From assembly GCF_002224645.1 (NCBI RefSeq), contig NZ_CP022121.1, positions 3,507,501 to 3,571,500 on the forward strand: 64,000 nucleotides of DNA. Reading direction: 5' to 3'. Shown here piece after piece: positions 47,108 to 55,903 of the stretch; the stretch's first letter is position 1, and every line of letters starts with the position of its first letter. The position numbers and the translations under genes were made by a program. This DNA is from Dehalobacterium formicoaceticum (lineage in GTDB: Bacteria > Bacillota > Dehalobacteriia > Dehalobacteriales > Dehalobacteriaceae). The notes under the pieces were generated by a model. The model did no database searches and was not told the origin of the DNA. It worked only from the letters and a program-made list of their open reading frames with translations.

Positions 47108-48687
47108 ACCAATTCTCCCTCGCTTAAAAAGTCAATTTCCGGATAAAATTCCATTAGTTCCAACATCTCAAAATATGGTGTAACTGCATTATTCCATCCA
47201 TCTTTATAATAGTCACTAGGGCCTTCAATTTTTGGTAATATAAGTTCTCTAGCCTTTAAATTTTCCAGATATCTTTTGGTCGTTTCCTTACCCATGGGGA
47301 GAATATTTCTTAACTCCTTCACTTTGGCACGAGGCCATTTACGAAGTTCATTCATCCCATTTTTTAAGTTGATCATAGTATTTTCTTTTCCTTTACTATT
47401 CTCACCGACTAGATAGGGGCCAAAATTCAAGCTCCCCTCTTTAACTCGATAATGCTTTTGCCTAATGCCATCCAGAGCCTGGGAATAACCTCCTTGGGAA
47501 ATATAGAAATCCAACCAGTTACTGTCCGGGTTCTTAGCTGCCGCTTTTTTAGCGGATTGGCACAGCTCTTCCGCCATTTGATATCCTCGATAAAAAGGAT
47601 ATCGAGATTTAATTACTGCTACTCCCGCAGATGTATAAATAGGATTTTGATTTTTTACTTTCTCTAATGGTTCCTGGGCTAATATCCCCATAAATTTCTC
47701 CGCCAAATAAACCCCAAGCCGGCCATCAGTAACAAAGGTAATATCGTCTCCCCCAAAAACAATGGGTCTTAAAGGAAGTATCGTTCTATTATTTTTATCC
47801 TGCCAGATCTCAAATTCCTCCTGGTGGTTCTTAAAATACTCCATGGAATTAGCCAATTTTCTGATAAGCTTTTTATAGGCATTTTCACTTGCCGCTCTCA
47901 CAGCCCAAGATAGTTTTCTGGTTTCTACCAGGCTTTTACACTCCATAAATCGTTTACCCATGCCGTTACCATCGATATGCACAATTGCCAAATAGCTTTT
48001 ACCTTCTTTTTGTCCCAATTGCTCATGTTCCAGGGGAAAAGCAAACCCTTTAGGTAAGAACTTCTCTTTAACTTTATCCATATGATGTTCGTTGTTTTCC
48101 GCAGGCAATCGTTTCGCCTTGGAAACTGCAGAAATATAAATTTCTCTTCCTTCCGCATCAATATAGGGTACCTCGGCCGAGTTACCGGAATAAATGCAGT
48201 CTGCAGTAATACCATGTTTGGTCAAAACACTATTAGGAAATAAGGTGTTTTTACCTTGATCCAGACTTTTTGTCAAACGTTCCATGTTCTTCTGATATTC
48301 TTCGGGATTCAAGCTAAAATAATCATCAATGGCAGCCGCGGTTTGTAAACCAGGTGTTTCTATCAACAGCTTCAATGACCACTTCCTGACAAATAATCTG
48401 GCCATGTCCTCCGATCTGAAGAGAAGGAGAGCATTTCCCCCTCCGATATAGCCGATTTCAACAAGCTTTGTTTGATCTGTTTTCAATTGGATGGTTTCAG
48501 GCGTCTTAAACCAAGCCTCCATATCGATTTCTGTCCCGCATATTTCTTCTATGGTTTCATGGAGATACTCCTGAAAAATTCTCTCCACTAAAGAAGATGC
48601 TCCCAAGTTTTCCTTGAGACTGTTACTAGTAAAGATATATTTCTGAATCGATACCGTATCCAAAAATACTGCCGTTACTTTACCCAT
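47098..48687 (-). CDS. cas10: Cas10, large subunit with GGDD cyclase and no HD nuclease
   Basis: 529 residues from the Met at 48687 (GGGAGGGG upstream). The protein begins directly with the Palm-like region (VFLDTVSIQKYIFTSNSLKE), IGGGNALLLF follows, then HIDGNGMG at 237-244 and the GGDD of VFGGDDITFVTD at 312-315. No HD motif lies before it, so the ssDNase is absent while cyclic oligoadenylate synthesis should be possible. HD-less Cas10 is typical of subtype III-D. A helical C-terminal domain ends the chain. The adjacent CARF nuclease fits as the recipient of the signal. Confidence 0.88.
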   Translation of the reverse strand: MGKVTAVFLDTVSIQKYIFTSNSLKENLGASSLVERIFQEYLHETIEEICGTEIDMEAWFKTPETIQLKTDQTKLVEIGYIGGGNALLLFRSEDMARLFVRKWSLKLLIETPGLQTAAAIDDYFSLNPEEYQKNMERLTKSLDQGKNTLFPNSVLTKHGITADCIYSGNSAEVPYIDAEGREIYISAVSKAKRLPAENNEHHMDKVKEKFLPKGFAFPLEHEQLGQKEGKSYLAIVHIDGNGMGKRFMECKSLVETRKLSWAVRAASENAYKKLIRKLANSMEYFKNHQEEFEIWQDKNNRTILPLRPIVFGGDDITFVTDGRLGVYLAEKFMGILAQEPLEKVKNQNPIYTSAGVAVIKSRYPFYRGYQMAEELCQSAKKAAAKNPDSNWLDFYISQGGYSQALDGIRQKHYRVKEGSLNFGPYLVGENSKGKENTMINLKNGMNELRKWPRAKVKELRNILPMGKETTKRYLENLKARELILPKIEGPSDYYKDGWNNAVTPYFEMLELMEFYPEIDFLSEGELVWI

Positions 48688-48689
48688 AA

Positions 48690-50018
48690 TCAATCCCCTC
48701 CCTTTACGTGTTCTATGATTTTGCTCCACAATACATCTTCCTGAAGATCTTCCCTACCAAGTACTAAAAGTTTTCTGTCCCCGGACCCACGTATTTTTTC
48801 CAAATCACTTTCAACCTTTTGCACTTTAGATTGTTCCAGGCAGGTCACTAATACCGGCTTTCCTTCCTCTCCGCCAATCTGTTCCACACGCAGCAGGACT
48901 TCAAAACCTTTACCCTTGCATATACCTTCCGCTCTTGCTGTGGTACAGGAAATACAGCAAACCTGATAACCATTCATAAAGATAACATCCAGTTCAAATT
49001 TCTTATCATGGCTTTCATGATTTTTAATATACCAATTCATCTCCGTCGGCCAATTCAAATCTTCTTGCTCAATATTTCTCTTAATTACATTTGCCACATA
49101 TTTCTCTAACCATTTCCCGGCTAGATAACCATCAATTGGATCATCAGCTCTTCTTTTAACCTCTATCTTAGTTACATCAGCTGATGGAATCCAAACACTT
49201 CCATCATCATTAATGGGAGAATACTCCCTGGGGATCCCCCTAAGGATATTCTTTATATATTCAGGAGCATTAACGACATCGTTATTAACCTCTTCCCAAC
49301 GCTCCAGTTTTTGGAAATTAATCATATGTTCCCTGAGATTATTTGGTTTTTTCCCGGTATCAAAATAAATATATTTTAGGGTGTTTTCCACCCAGTCTAA
49401 ATAATTAGAAATTTCCCCCTTGTTTACCATATCTTCTAAAGCGGCATCTGCTTCCGGCCATTCCCGCTTATTCTTATCTTCCTTAGACTTTTCACAGCCA
49501 TGAAGCTTGGTCAATCCTTCCAAAGATAGTTTCACTTCATCTCTCAGATCCTCTGTTATTACCCCTTCCTGGTCTACATGAATGCAAAAATTCCGTGCAT
49601 TTAAATAGGAAAAAGAACACTTTCTATCCCATAATTCTTCCAAAGAGCGGTAGACGTGTACTGCCATTGCTTTGGTTCCCCCTGTATAGTTGAGATGTAA
49701 TCCTGTTGTGCTTGTTAAAACTGCCGGGGAAAGGTATTCCTTTATATCCCTTTCAATTCTTTCCGCAGAGGCAATGTTGGAAAGGGAAACATAATTAATG
49801 GAAATTGCCTCGTCCCATTCACCTAGAATCGCCTGTCTGATATTTTCCGCCAAATGTTTTGTCCCTCTTTGGTTAATATTTCTTTCCTCTTCAGAATGTA
49901 CCAACCAAATTCGCCGCAGCTTTTTATTCTGATTTTGAAAGTACTTACTTACAACATAGTTAGGCAATGGGTTTGTTCCCACCAATAACACTAAATCAGA
50001 AAACTTTTCTTCAAACAT
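48690..50018 (-). CDS. CARF-domain protein with PD-(D/E)xK-like C-terminus (Card1/Can2-like)
   Basis: 442 residues. The N-terminal CARF domain has VLLVGTNPLPNYVVSKYF (10-27) and the ligand-loop motif LNYTGGTKAM (109-118). After a helical linker, the C-terminal domain (about 296-442) resembles the DUF1887 restriction-like nuclease: LAGKWLEKYV, then FELDVIFMNGYQVCCISCTT (341-360) with Asp at 344. The ExK of classical Card1 is replaced by S-C-T at 357-359. Expected to be activated by cyclic oligoadenylate from the Cas10 encoded two bases downstream. It is either a variant nuclease or an inactivated one. First gene of the effector operon. Confidence 0.82.
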   Translation of the reverse strand: MFEEKFSDLVLLVGTNPLPNYVVSKYFQNQNKKLRRIWLVHSEEERNINQRGTKHLAENIRQAILGEWDEAISINYVSLSNIASAERIERDIKEYLSPAVLTSTTGLHLNYTGGTKAMAVHVYRSLEELWDRKCSFSYLNARNFCIHVDQEGVITEDLRDEVKLSLEGLTKLHGCEKSKEDKNKREWPEADAALEDMVNKGEISNYLDWVENTLKYIYFDTGKKPNNLREHMINFQKLERWEEVNNDVVNAPEYIKNILRGIPREYSPINDDGSVWIPSADVTKIEVKRRADDPIDGYLAGKWLEKYVANVIKRNIEQEDLNWPTEMNWYIKNHESHDKKFELDVIFMNGYQVCCISCTTARAEGICKGKGFEVLLRVEQIGGEEGKPVLVTCLEQSKVQKVESDLEKIRGSGDRKLLVLGREDLQEDVLWSKIIEHVKGGD

Positions 50019-50151
50019 TCTCTCACCTCATGTTTTATTTATTGAACAAATTCCGTCACAAAGACCAATATATGTATTTATTCATTAAATAAGTTGATTT
50101 TCCTGCAAATTTTACCAATATTCATATCTAGCTATTCTTTTGCAACTATGA

Positions 50152-50181
50152 AAAAAACCGGTAATTTAATCCCGGTTTTTT
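50152..50181. terminator. terminator between cas2 and the type III-D operon
   Basis: 10-bp perfect arms AAAAAACCGG and CCGGTTTTTT. It separates the cas3-4-1-2 unit from the CARF-cas10 operon, which therefore needs its own promoter in 50019-50150. Confidence 0.85.
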
Positions 50182-50278
50182 AAACATACATATAGGTAAA
50201 TTTATTGCTTAATTGCTGAAAGATTTCCTGCTGTTACTGAGTGTTATTGTCGAAACTTACTGCACAATTATGAAACTT

Positions 50279-50542
50279 TTATATGATTAAATCCTGTCCT
50301 CCTTTGCGCAAGCCCATGATTTCCCGCTCTGAATAACGAGTCGTCCTTAATGTATAAATAATCACTGAGTCTTCTTCAGTCACAATAATCTTGTCCAATT
50401 CCATTTTCAATTTCGCCAGATTGCTTTCCGAAATCTCTCCCTCGAAGACTGAATTCTGCACCCAGTTCAAATATTTTCTGCATCGCTTCAATGCCTTGGT
50501 TACCCTCTTTTCCCCCATATCATAGACTAAGACCACAAACAT
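50279..50542 (-). CDS. cas2: CRISPR adaptation protein Cas2
   Basis: 87 residues, ferredoxin-like: MFVVLVYDMGEKRVTKALKR with the conserved Asp in VYDM, then YLNWVQNSVFEGEISESNLA and DSVIIYTLRT. Forms the integrase complex with Cas1. Lies about 100 bases downstream of cas1. Confidence 0.95.
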   Translation of the reverse strand: MFVVLVYDMGEKRVTKALKRCRKYLNWVQNSVFEGEISESNLAKLKMELDKIIVTEEDSVIIYTLRTTRYSEREIMGLRKGGQDLII

Positions 50543-50645
50543 AATTTTACCTCATCCTCCGGTTTTTCGCTCCCCAAAATCCATTATCTATCACTTTCCT
50601 AAATGGGTATATTCTGTCTGTCCATATTATTATGCTCTCAGTTCT

Positions 50646-51641
50646 TCACCACTGACTGACAAAAGTCTCATAATCTTTCTCCCCCATGAGGTGTTTTTCC
50701 AGCTTGTAAAGTTCGAGACGAATCAAACGACGATAAGACACAGGGGTTCCGATATCACGGTGGTTAATGGTGGTTTTTAAACGGTTTTCCAGTTCTTCGA
50801 CAAAAACCCTGCGCCCACTCTCTTTCAGCATCAAGCCGCCGGACTCTTTTTTGAAATCACTTTTCTTGAGCATCTTTTTACTGATCAGAGTAAAGATCAC
50901 CCGATCCACCAAAATAGGTTTAAAAATTTCTGCCACATCTAAATTCAAACTGAAGCGACGAAAATTAGTGGTATGAAGATACCCTATACGCGGATCCAAA
51001 TGAGTCTTGTAGATTTCACTTAAAACTGTGGAGTAGACAATGGAATTGCCAAAACTGATCAAGGTATTCATTTCATTTTTTGGAGGCCGCTTTGATCTCC
51101 CCTCAAAGATAAATTCCGGCTGACCGTGAATCGCATCAAAGGCTTTATAATATTGTTCCCGGATATTCCCTTCAAAGGCCATTAATTGGGGAATATTGTC
51201 GGCATCCTTTATTCCTTCACTCAGTCTTTCAATCTCTGTTAACTTAGACTCTACATCCTTGCCCCGATTGACGTAATATTTCAGTACCTGTCTGATATTT
51301 AAATAGGCACCGTTTACAAATTGCCGTGCCAGCACCAGCCTTCTTTCATCATCCAAATAAGCTTCCGCCTGCCGCAGGATCATATACCCTGAATTATAGT
51401 GCTCCCGGGGATAAAAGGTTCCGCTATAATAGCCGTAATTATTAAAATAATGAATCATAATCTCCTTCTGTGTACAGAATTCCAGGAATCGCTTATTAAG
51501 ATCCACCTCTCCAAAGATCATCAATTCTGATGTATCTTCCACAGGGATGTATTTCTGATCTCCCTCTTCATTGACAAAGAAAATTGTATTATCCTTACGA
51601 CGAAGCTGACCGTTAGAGAAGATATATAAGGGTTTTTTCAC
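50646..51641 (-). CDS. cas1: CRISPR integrase Cas1, type I-B-like
   Basis: 331 residues from GTG at 51641, which follows GGAGGTGG (the frame is open to 51686). Metal ligands are visible as Glu in AFEGNIREQYYKAF, His in RIGYLHTTNFRRFSLNLDVA and Glu/Asp in the same helix. KKPLYIFSNGQLRRKDNTIF and the overall pattern match Cas1b of Clostridia. Confidence 0.95.
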   Translation of the reverse strand: MKKPLYIFSNGQLRRKDNTIFFVNEEGDQKYIPVEDTSELMIFGEVDLNKRFLEFCTQKEIMIHYFNNYGYYSGTFYPREHYNSGYMILRQAEAYLDDERRLVLARQFVNGAYLNIRQVLKYYVNRGKDVESKLTEIERLSEGIKDADNIPQLMAFEGNIREQYYKAFDAIHGQPEFIFEGRSKRPPKNEMNTLISFGNSIVYSTVLSEIYKTHLDPRIGYLHTTNFRRFSLNLDVAEIFKPILVDRVIFTLISKKMLKKSDFKKESGGLMLKESGRRVFVEELENRLKTTINHRDIGTPVSYRRLIRLELYKLEKHLMGEKDYETFVSQW

Positions 51642-51728
51642 TATTCCACCTCCATCCTTTCCAACCTGTTGTACGCCGATGCCCATTTAAGCAAAACCTG
51701 GCACAGCTAATTCAAGCCTGAATAGGGA

Positions 51729-52238
51729 TTACGCCCAGCAAAACTCCTTATACGCGCAATTCTTGCAGAAATGAATCTTTTGGGGTTGGGGAGGTCTGTC
51801 CATAGCGGCAAATTCCCCAATCTTTTCCATGGTTTGCAGCAGTTCTTTCTCCATTTCTTCCGTAAGAACCACCTCTTCTTTTTTTCGCTCTTTGGGGAAT
51901 AACAATTCCCCTTTGGCTTCAATCCCCCGCTCTTTCAGTTCCATGAGATAAAATCCCAATTGCATCCGGGCACTTTTAGCGTACTTGGAACTTTTTTTGA
52001 CTTCCCCAATAACTAATCCTTCCTTATCCTGACGCACAATATCCAAACGGATATTGCCCAGGGAGATCTCCTTGTTTCTGTCCCTAGCATAACTCATTTC
52101 ATGAATGAACCTTCCCAAATCCAGATTGGCGTCGTCCTGATCGGGATTGACCTGGTGCAGCATGAGCCAGACCTCCCTGGGGCAGCAATAATAATACCAG
52201 ATGTGTGTCCCGGTAATATTAAACTCCGGATGTTCCAT
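51729..52238 (-). CDS. cas4: CRISPR-associated nuclease Cas4
   Basis: 169 residues. RecB-like nuclease with Fe-S cysteines in YYYCCPREVWL and the C-terminal CKNCAYKEFCWA, and nuclease residues in IRLDIV and VIGEVKKS. Trims and selects pre-spacers by PAM together with Cas1-Cas2. Lies between cas3 and cas1 as in I-B loci. Confidence 0.95.
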   Translation of the reverse strand: MEHPEFNITGTHIWYYYCCPREVWLMLHQVNPDQDDANLDLGRFIHEMSYARDRNKEISLGNIRLDIVRQDKEGLVIGEVKKSSKYAKSARMQLGFYLMELKERGIEAKGELLFPKERKKEEVVLTEEMEKELLQTMEKIGEFAAMDRPPQPQKIHFCKNCAYKEFCWA

Positions 52239-52263
52239 AAGCCTTCCCTCCTCCCCACCCGAC

Positions 52264-54681
52264 TTAAATTATGGTATCAAACCCTTCCACGGCACGCTTG
52301 GCCAACCCTGCCACTGAATCATAATCACTTCCGCTCCACAGGCAGGGTATCCTATTTATTAGATAAAGATCTTTTCCTACCAAGGAAAAAGCCAGTTTAG
52401 CCGGAACATTGACCACATAATGATTCATTAAGATCATAAATTGTTTCCTGGTTTCAAAGGACATGTGGGAATAATAATCCCTGTCCTCATAGCAAGCATA
52501 AATATCCTCCGCCGAATAAAGTCCCAACCTCTTTTGCAGCTCCACAAACCGTCGGGGTAAAAAGTCTCTATCTTCTTTTTCAACCTGCCAGGGAACAAAA
52601 ACCGGTAATTTAAAATAATCTTCCTTAAAGGGCGTAAACTGTTGCCCCAGCAACGGCCAATTGCCTTCATAGGCATCAATAATCGCCTGTTTGCCTGCCT
52701 CATAAGAGTTGCGAGCAAACATCTTTCTATAATATTCCTTGATCAACTCCAACAGCTCCGACTCCAGCCATACTTCCTGCTTCTGCAAAAGTTCGTCGGT
52801 GAGCTTTTGCAAGGTAGCAGGATAAATGGAGCCGCGGGTATCTTTCTCTCCTCCTCTTAAAAAAGTTATCAGCGTCAGAATTCCCCGATCCCCGGAACCA
52901 TTGCGATTGACACGCCCCGCAGCCTGGATAATGGAAGGAAGGATGGGCAAAGCACGTATAATATGATCAAAATTGAGATCAACCCCCGCTTCGATAATCT
53001 GAGTAGAGATCACATATTGGCATTCCTGCTTATTCTCCGCCTGAGAGTGCTTGATCTTCTTGATTTCCACCCGTTTATGGAGAGGAATCATCATGCCGTG
53101 CAACAACTTTAGGTGCGGCGGCTTTATCTTGACGCTCAATTGTTTATACACTAGATAAGCATCGGCAATGGTATTTAAAATGGCTGCCCGAGATAAAGCT
53201 TTTTTATCGTCTATCCCATTTCGGCTTCGTTTTAATAGATATTCGGCCACTACCTGTTCATCCATTTCTCCCTTTTGCTCCACCTGATAACGTTCCATTC
53301 CCTTCACAGGGTTTATAGCCAGGCAACCAGGCTGCTCTGACAAGCCGTAATCAAAGGGAGGCATGGTAGCGGACAAAAAGAAAATGCGCAGATTATATAA
53401 TTTGGTGACTGACTCCAACCCACACAAAAAAACATTCCAGCTTTCCGGTGCAAAAATCTGTGGTTCATCGATAATCACTACGCTATTATGAAGATAAGCC
53501 CGCCGCAGGGTATCCTGAGCCTTTCCAGGAAATATGGCCTTGGACCACTGCTGGAAACTGGTGCAAACCACGGGGTTGGCCCAAGATTCCATTAGCAGTT
53601 GGCCGGAATGGAGCTTTCCTTCCTCTTCCAAGTCTTCATCCTTCTGCTTTTCTGCCACAACGGCTAAGGAATGATGTTCCAAAACAGAGGTATCCATGGC
53701 CTTTTCAATCACACCACTGGTCTGTTCCAGAATAGACAGGTAAGGCGCCACGTAGATAATTTTTTCATAACCTTGTTCCCGTCCCAGCCAGGCGGCGATT
53801 TTTAGAGCGGTGATGGTCTTGCCGTAGCCGGTAGGCATTTCCAAAGTATAGACTCTGCGTCCTGGGTCCTTTGCCAACTGGCTGAGAATCTGACTTTGAG
53901 CCTCGTTGCGAATTTCCGCCATAGCCTGATCGCCATTATTTCGGCAATATTCATCCAGTTTCCGGTCTTGCCGAATATGATCTTCCTGATTAAATCCGGT
54001 TTTTTCAATGGTGGCAACGTGAAAACGATCGCCGGCAATCAGTGCCGTGGTGATTTCCCGCCAAAGACTTAATTGATCCATGACCTTGCCGTAATCAGGT
54101 GAGTATCCCACATCCAACAGATCGTAAGCCTCCTTGAACACATCATAAACCTGGTCAATCCATTGATCCAAAGCCTCAACTGTCATGGGAACATGACGAA
54201 GTTCAGGATAGACTTGTTCCATAAAAACGGCAATACCCGGCAGATCCATCTCTTCCCAGGCCCCTGCTCCCATCCAATGTTTATCGTCGAGATGCTTCAG
54301 TGCCCCGTGATGATCGGCAATATCCCGGATCAGCCACAGCCAGTGGACCGCATATGAGGGCCACTGCCTTTCCTGCTGCAGCAGATGATAGCCCAAATAA
54401 GAAAAAAGGAAGGCCCCCTCTGGGGCATGATTGGGTCCCCCCTTGCTCTTTCCTCGAATGTATCTTTGCCATTTTCTATGAGCCTTGGCCATATCATGGC
54501 AAACTCCGGCCAATCCAGCCAGGCGGATGTATATAGTATCGTGGCAATGGAAGCCGTAATCACTTTCCAGCCGTTGTTCCACAGCCTTCTTAACCCCGAG
54601 CAAATGATCCCGCAGCAGATACTTTCTGTCCTGTTCATCTGGCCGGGCAATGCATTTGTCAAAAATAACTAAGTCTGACAT
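52264..54681 (-). CDS. cas3: Cas3 helicase-nuclease
   Basis: 805 residues from the Met at 54681. The N-terminal HD nuclease is complete (H26, CHDMAKAH with HD at 62-63, H85 in NHAPEGAF, HH in IADHHGAL). The SF2 helicase has Walker A MPTGYGKTITAL, DEPQ in VVIIDEPQIFAPE, SATMPPFD and QAAGRVNRNG. It would degrade DNA recruited by Cascade, yet no cas5, cas7, cas8 or cas6 of a type I system is in the window. It heads the cas3-cas4-cas1-cas2 unit, reading away from the array. Confidence 0.95.
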   Translation of the reverse strand: MSDLVIFDKCIARPDEQDRKYLLRDHLLGVKKAVEQRLESDYGFHCHDTIYIRLAGLAGVCHDMAKAHRKWQRYIRGKSKGGPNHAPEGAFLFSYLGYHLLQQERQWPSYAVHWLWLIRDIADHHGALKHLDDKHWMGAGAWEEMDLPGIAVFMEQVYPELRHVPMTVEALDQWIDQVYDVFKEAYDLLDVGYSPDYGKVMDQLSLWREITTALIAGDRFHVATIEKTGFNQEDHIRQDRKLDEYCRNNGDQAMAEIRNEAQSQILSQLAKDPGRRVYTLEMPTGYGKTITALKIAAWLGREQGYEKIIYVAPYLSILEQTSGVIEKAMDTSVLEHHSLAVVAEKQKDEDLEEEGKLHSGQLLMESWANPVVCTSFQQWSKAIFPGKAQDTLRRAYLHNSVVIIDEPQIFAPESWNVFLCGLESVTKLYNLRIFFLSATMPPFDYGLSEQPGCLAINPVKGMERYQVEQKGEMDEQVVAEYLLKRSRNGIDDKKALSRAAILNTIADAYLVYKQLSVKIKPPHLKLLHGMMIPLHKRVEIKKIKHSQAENKQECQYVISTQIIEAGVDLNFDHIIRALPILPSIIQAAGRVNRNGSGDRGILTLITFLRGGEKDTRGSIYPATLQKLTDELLQKQEVWLESELLELIKEYYRKMFARNSYEAGKQAIIDAYEGNWPLLGQQFTPFKEDYFKLPVFVPWQVEKEDRDFLPRRFVELQKRLGLYSAEDIYACYEDRDYYSHMSFETRKQFMILMNHYVVNVPAKLAFSLVGKDLYLINRIPCLWSGSDYDSVAGLAKRAVEGFDTII

Positions 54682-54888
54682 ATCCAATCCCCTTTGAACC
54701 ATTTTTCACCGCAAGATGCACAATGATATGCACTTCATATTCTTGTAATATTCGACCATATGTTGTAAAATCCTTTATCCTATCCATTTTTTCAATATTT
54801 ATTTTGTTGTATTTGTCTCCAGCTTTCTCAAAAAGCTTACAAAACATCGTTTCCCGTACAGCGAGTTATGTTTTTACTTTGATTACGA

Positions 54889-54996
54889 GCCCGGACAGCA
54901 GAGGAAACTCTGCACCGGGCGTTCCTTAAGGGATGATCATGCAAGGCAGGAACATCCTTCCTTTTGTCGAATATAAGAAAAAAAGGAGGGATTTTA
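54889..54996 (+). ncRNA. structured 5' leader of the Ltp-like gene, candidate cis-regulatory RNA
   Basis: Three stems in a row. First, GCCCGG(ACA)GCAGAG-GAAA-CTCTGC(A)CCGGGC at 54889-54920, with a GNRA-type loop. Second, GTTCC...GGAAC at 54921-54953. Third, CCTTCCTTTT near 54956 paired with AAAAGGAGGG near 54983 (10 bp with one G-U), which would hide the ribosome site of the following gene. I do not recognise a known riboswitch class. The gap 54682-54997 contains nothing else that I can support. Confidence 0.45.
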
Positions 54997-54997
54997 C

Positions 54998-55510
54998 ATG
55001 AATGAAAAGCAAAGGAAACCTATTTATAAGAGATGGTGGTTTATCGCAATTATTGCAATTTTCGTTATTGGGGCAATAGGGAGTATTGGCGAAGAAGATG
55101 CAACGGTAGAAAAACAACCGACAGAACAAGTTGGTGCAACCGCTGACGCTGATCCATTAGTCGCGGGGGAGCCTAAGAAAGAGGAACCGGTAAAGGCCGA
55201 TGTACCTCGCGAATTTAAGAACGCGTTAAAATCCGCGCAGAACTATGTTAATATCATGCCTTTTTCGAAGGAGGGACTATACGATCAGCTGACCTCCGAG
55301 TATGGAGATCAGTACCCAGCGGAAGCTGCACAATATGCCATCGAGAATGTGCAGGTTGATTATAATGAGGAAGCTTTAGAGGCAGCTAAAAACTATCAAA
55401 AAATCATGCCGATGTCAGACCAAGAACTTTTTGATCAACTAACATCTGAACATGGAGATAACTACACTGACAGTCAAGCTCAATATGCAATTGATAATTT
55501 ACCGGAATAA
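54998..55510 (+). CDS. Ltp-family protein (phage superinfection-exclusion type)
   Basis: 170 residues: a basic start, one transmembrane helix (RWWFIAIIAIFVIGAIGS, 12-29), an acidic linker, then two Ltp repeats at about 74-116 (ALKSAQNYVNIMPFSKEGLY, DQLTSEYGD) and 126-168 (ALEAAKNYQKIMPMSDQELF, DQLTSEHGD). Ltp of Streptococcus phage TP-J34 blocks DNA injection by incoming phage. No lipobox Cys is seen, so this one is held by its helix. Good AAAGGAGGG site and own terminator. Its position beside a terminase remnant suggests prophage origin. Confidence 0.8.
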   Translation: MNEKQRKPIYKRWWFIAIIAIFVIGAIGSIGEEDATVEKQPTEQVGATADADPLVAGEPKKEEPVKADVPREFKNALKSAQNYVNIMPFSKEGLYDQLTSEYGDQYPAEAAQYAIENVQVDYNEEALEAAKNYQKIMPMSDQELFDQLTSEHGDNYTDSQAQYAIDNLPE

Positions 55511-55540
55511 AATTATAAATATTAGCAGTATATAAATAAC

Positions 55541-55561
55541 AAGAGCCTTCGGGCTCTTTTT
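55541..55561 (+). terminator. terminator of the Ltp-like gene
   Basis: AAGAGCC TTC GGGCTCTT followed by TTT. Confidence 0.85.
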
Positions 55562-55599
55562 CTTCTATTCGGACCCGGGCTTATAACGCAACCCGGCAG

Positions 55600-55630
55600 A
55601 GCACCCCGTCTCCCTCCTTGGCGGGGTGCT
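55600..55630 (+). terminator. hairpin GCACCCCG...CGGGGTGC upstream of terS
   Basis: 8-bp GC-rich stem with a 13-base loop, 30 bases before the terminase gene. It is probably a phage transcript boundary. Confidence 0.5.
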
Positions 55631-55659
55631 AATAATTATTAGTGAGGTGGTGTGGCAGG

Positions 55660-55903
55660 ATGGCCTTAACAAAAAAGCAAAAACGTTTTGTAGAGGAGTA
55701 TCTGATTGATCTGAATGCCACCCAGGCAGCAATCCGGGCAGGGTATTCACCACAGACAGCTTATTCTATTGGCGATGAAAACCTGAAAAAACCTGAAATT
55801 AAAAATGCTATTGATAAAGCTCTGGCTGAAAGGTCAAGGCGAACCGGAGTCAACGCCGATCGAATTATCGAGGAGTTGGCCAAGATTGCTTTTCTCAATC
55901 CGA
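55660..55903 (+). pseudogene. terS: phage terminase small subunit, truncated by the CRISPR array
   Basis: Starts MALTKKQKRFVEEYLIDLNA and continues TQAAIRAGYSPQTAYSIGDE, NLKKPEIKNAIDKALAERSR, the DNA-binding N-terminal domain of Terminase_2-type small subunits. After FLNP the frame runs into the first CRISPR repeat and stops at its internal TAG (55918-55920). The full protein should be roughly twice as long, so the 3' half is gone. It fixes the leader-distal end of the array to former prophage DNA. Confidence 0.88.

Noticed and set aside
40766-54681. A cas6 gene among the RAMP genes
   Set aside because: All RAMP proteins fit Cas7 or Csx10 groups; none has the size and layout of Cas6. crRNA processing must be encoded elsewhere or is done otherwise.
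54659-54847. 62-residue minus-strand frame overlapping the cas3 start
   Set aside because: No family resemblance, overlaps cas3 and its ribosome site; likely chance.
55600-55903. CRISPR leader at the left end of the array
   Set aside because: The sequence there is coding terS up to the first repeat, and the repeat orientation places the leader on the right.
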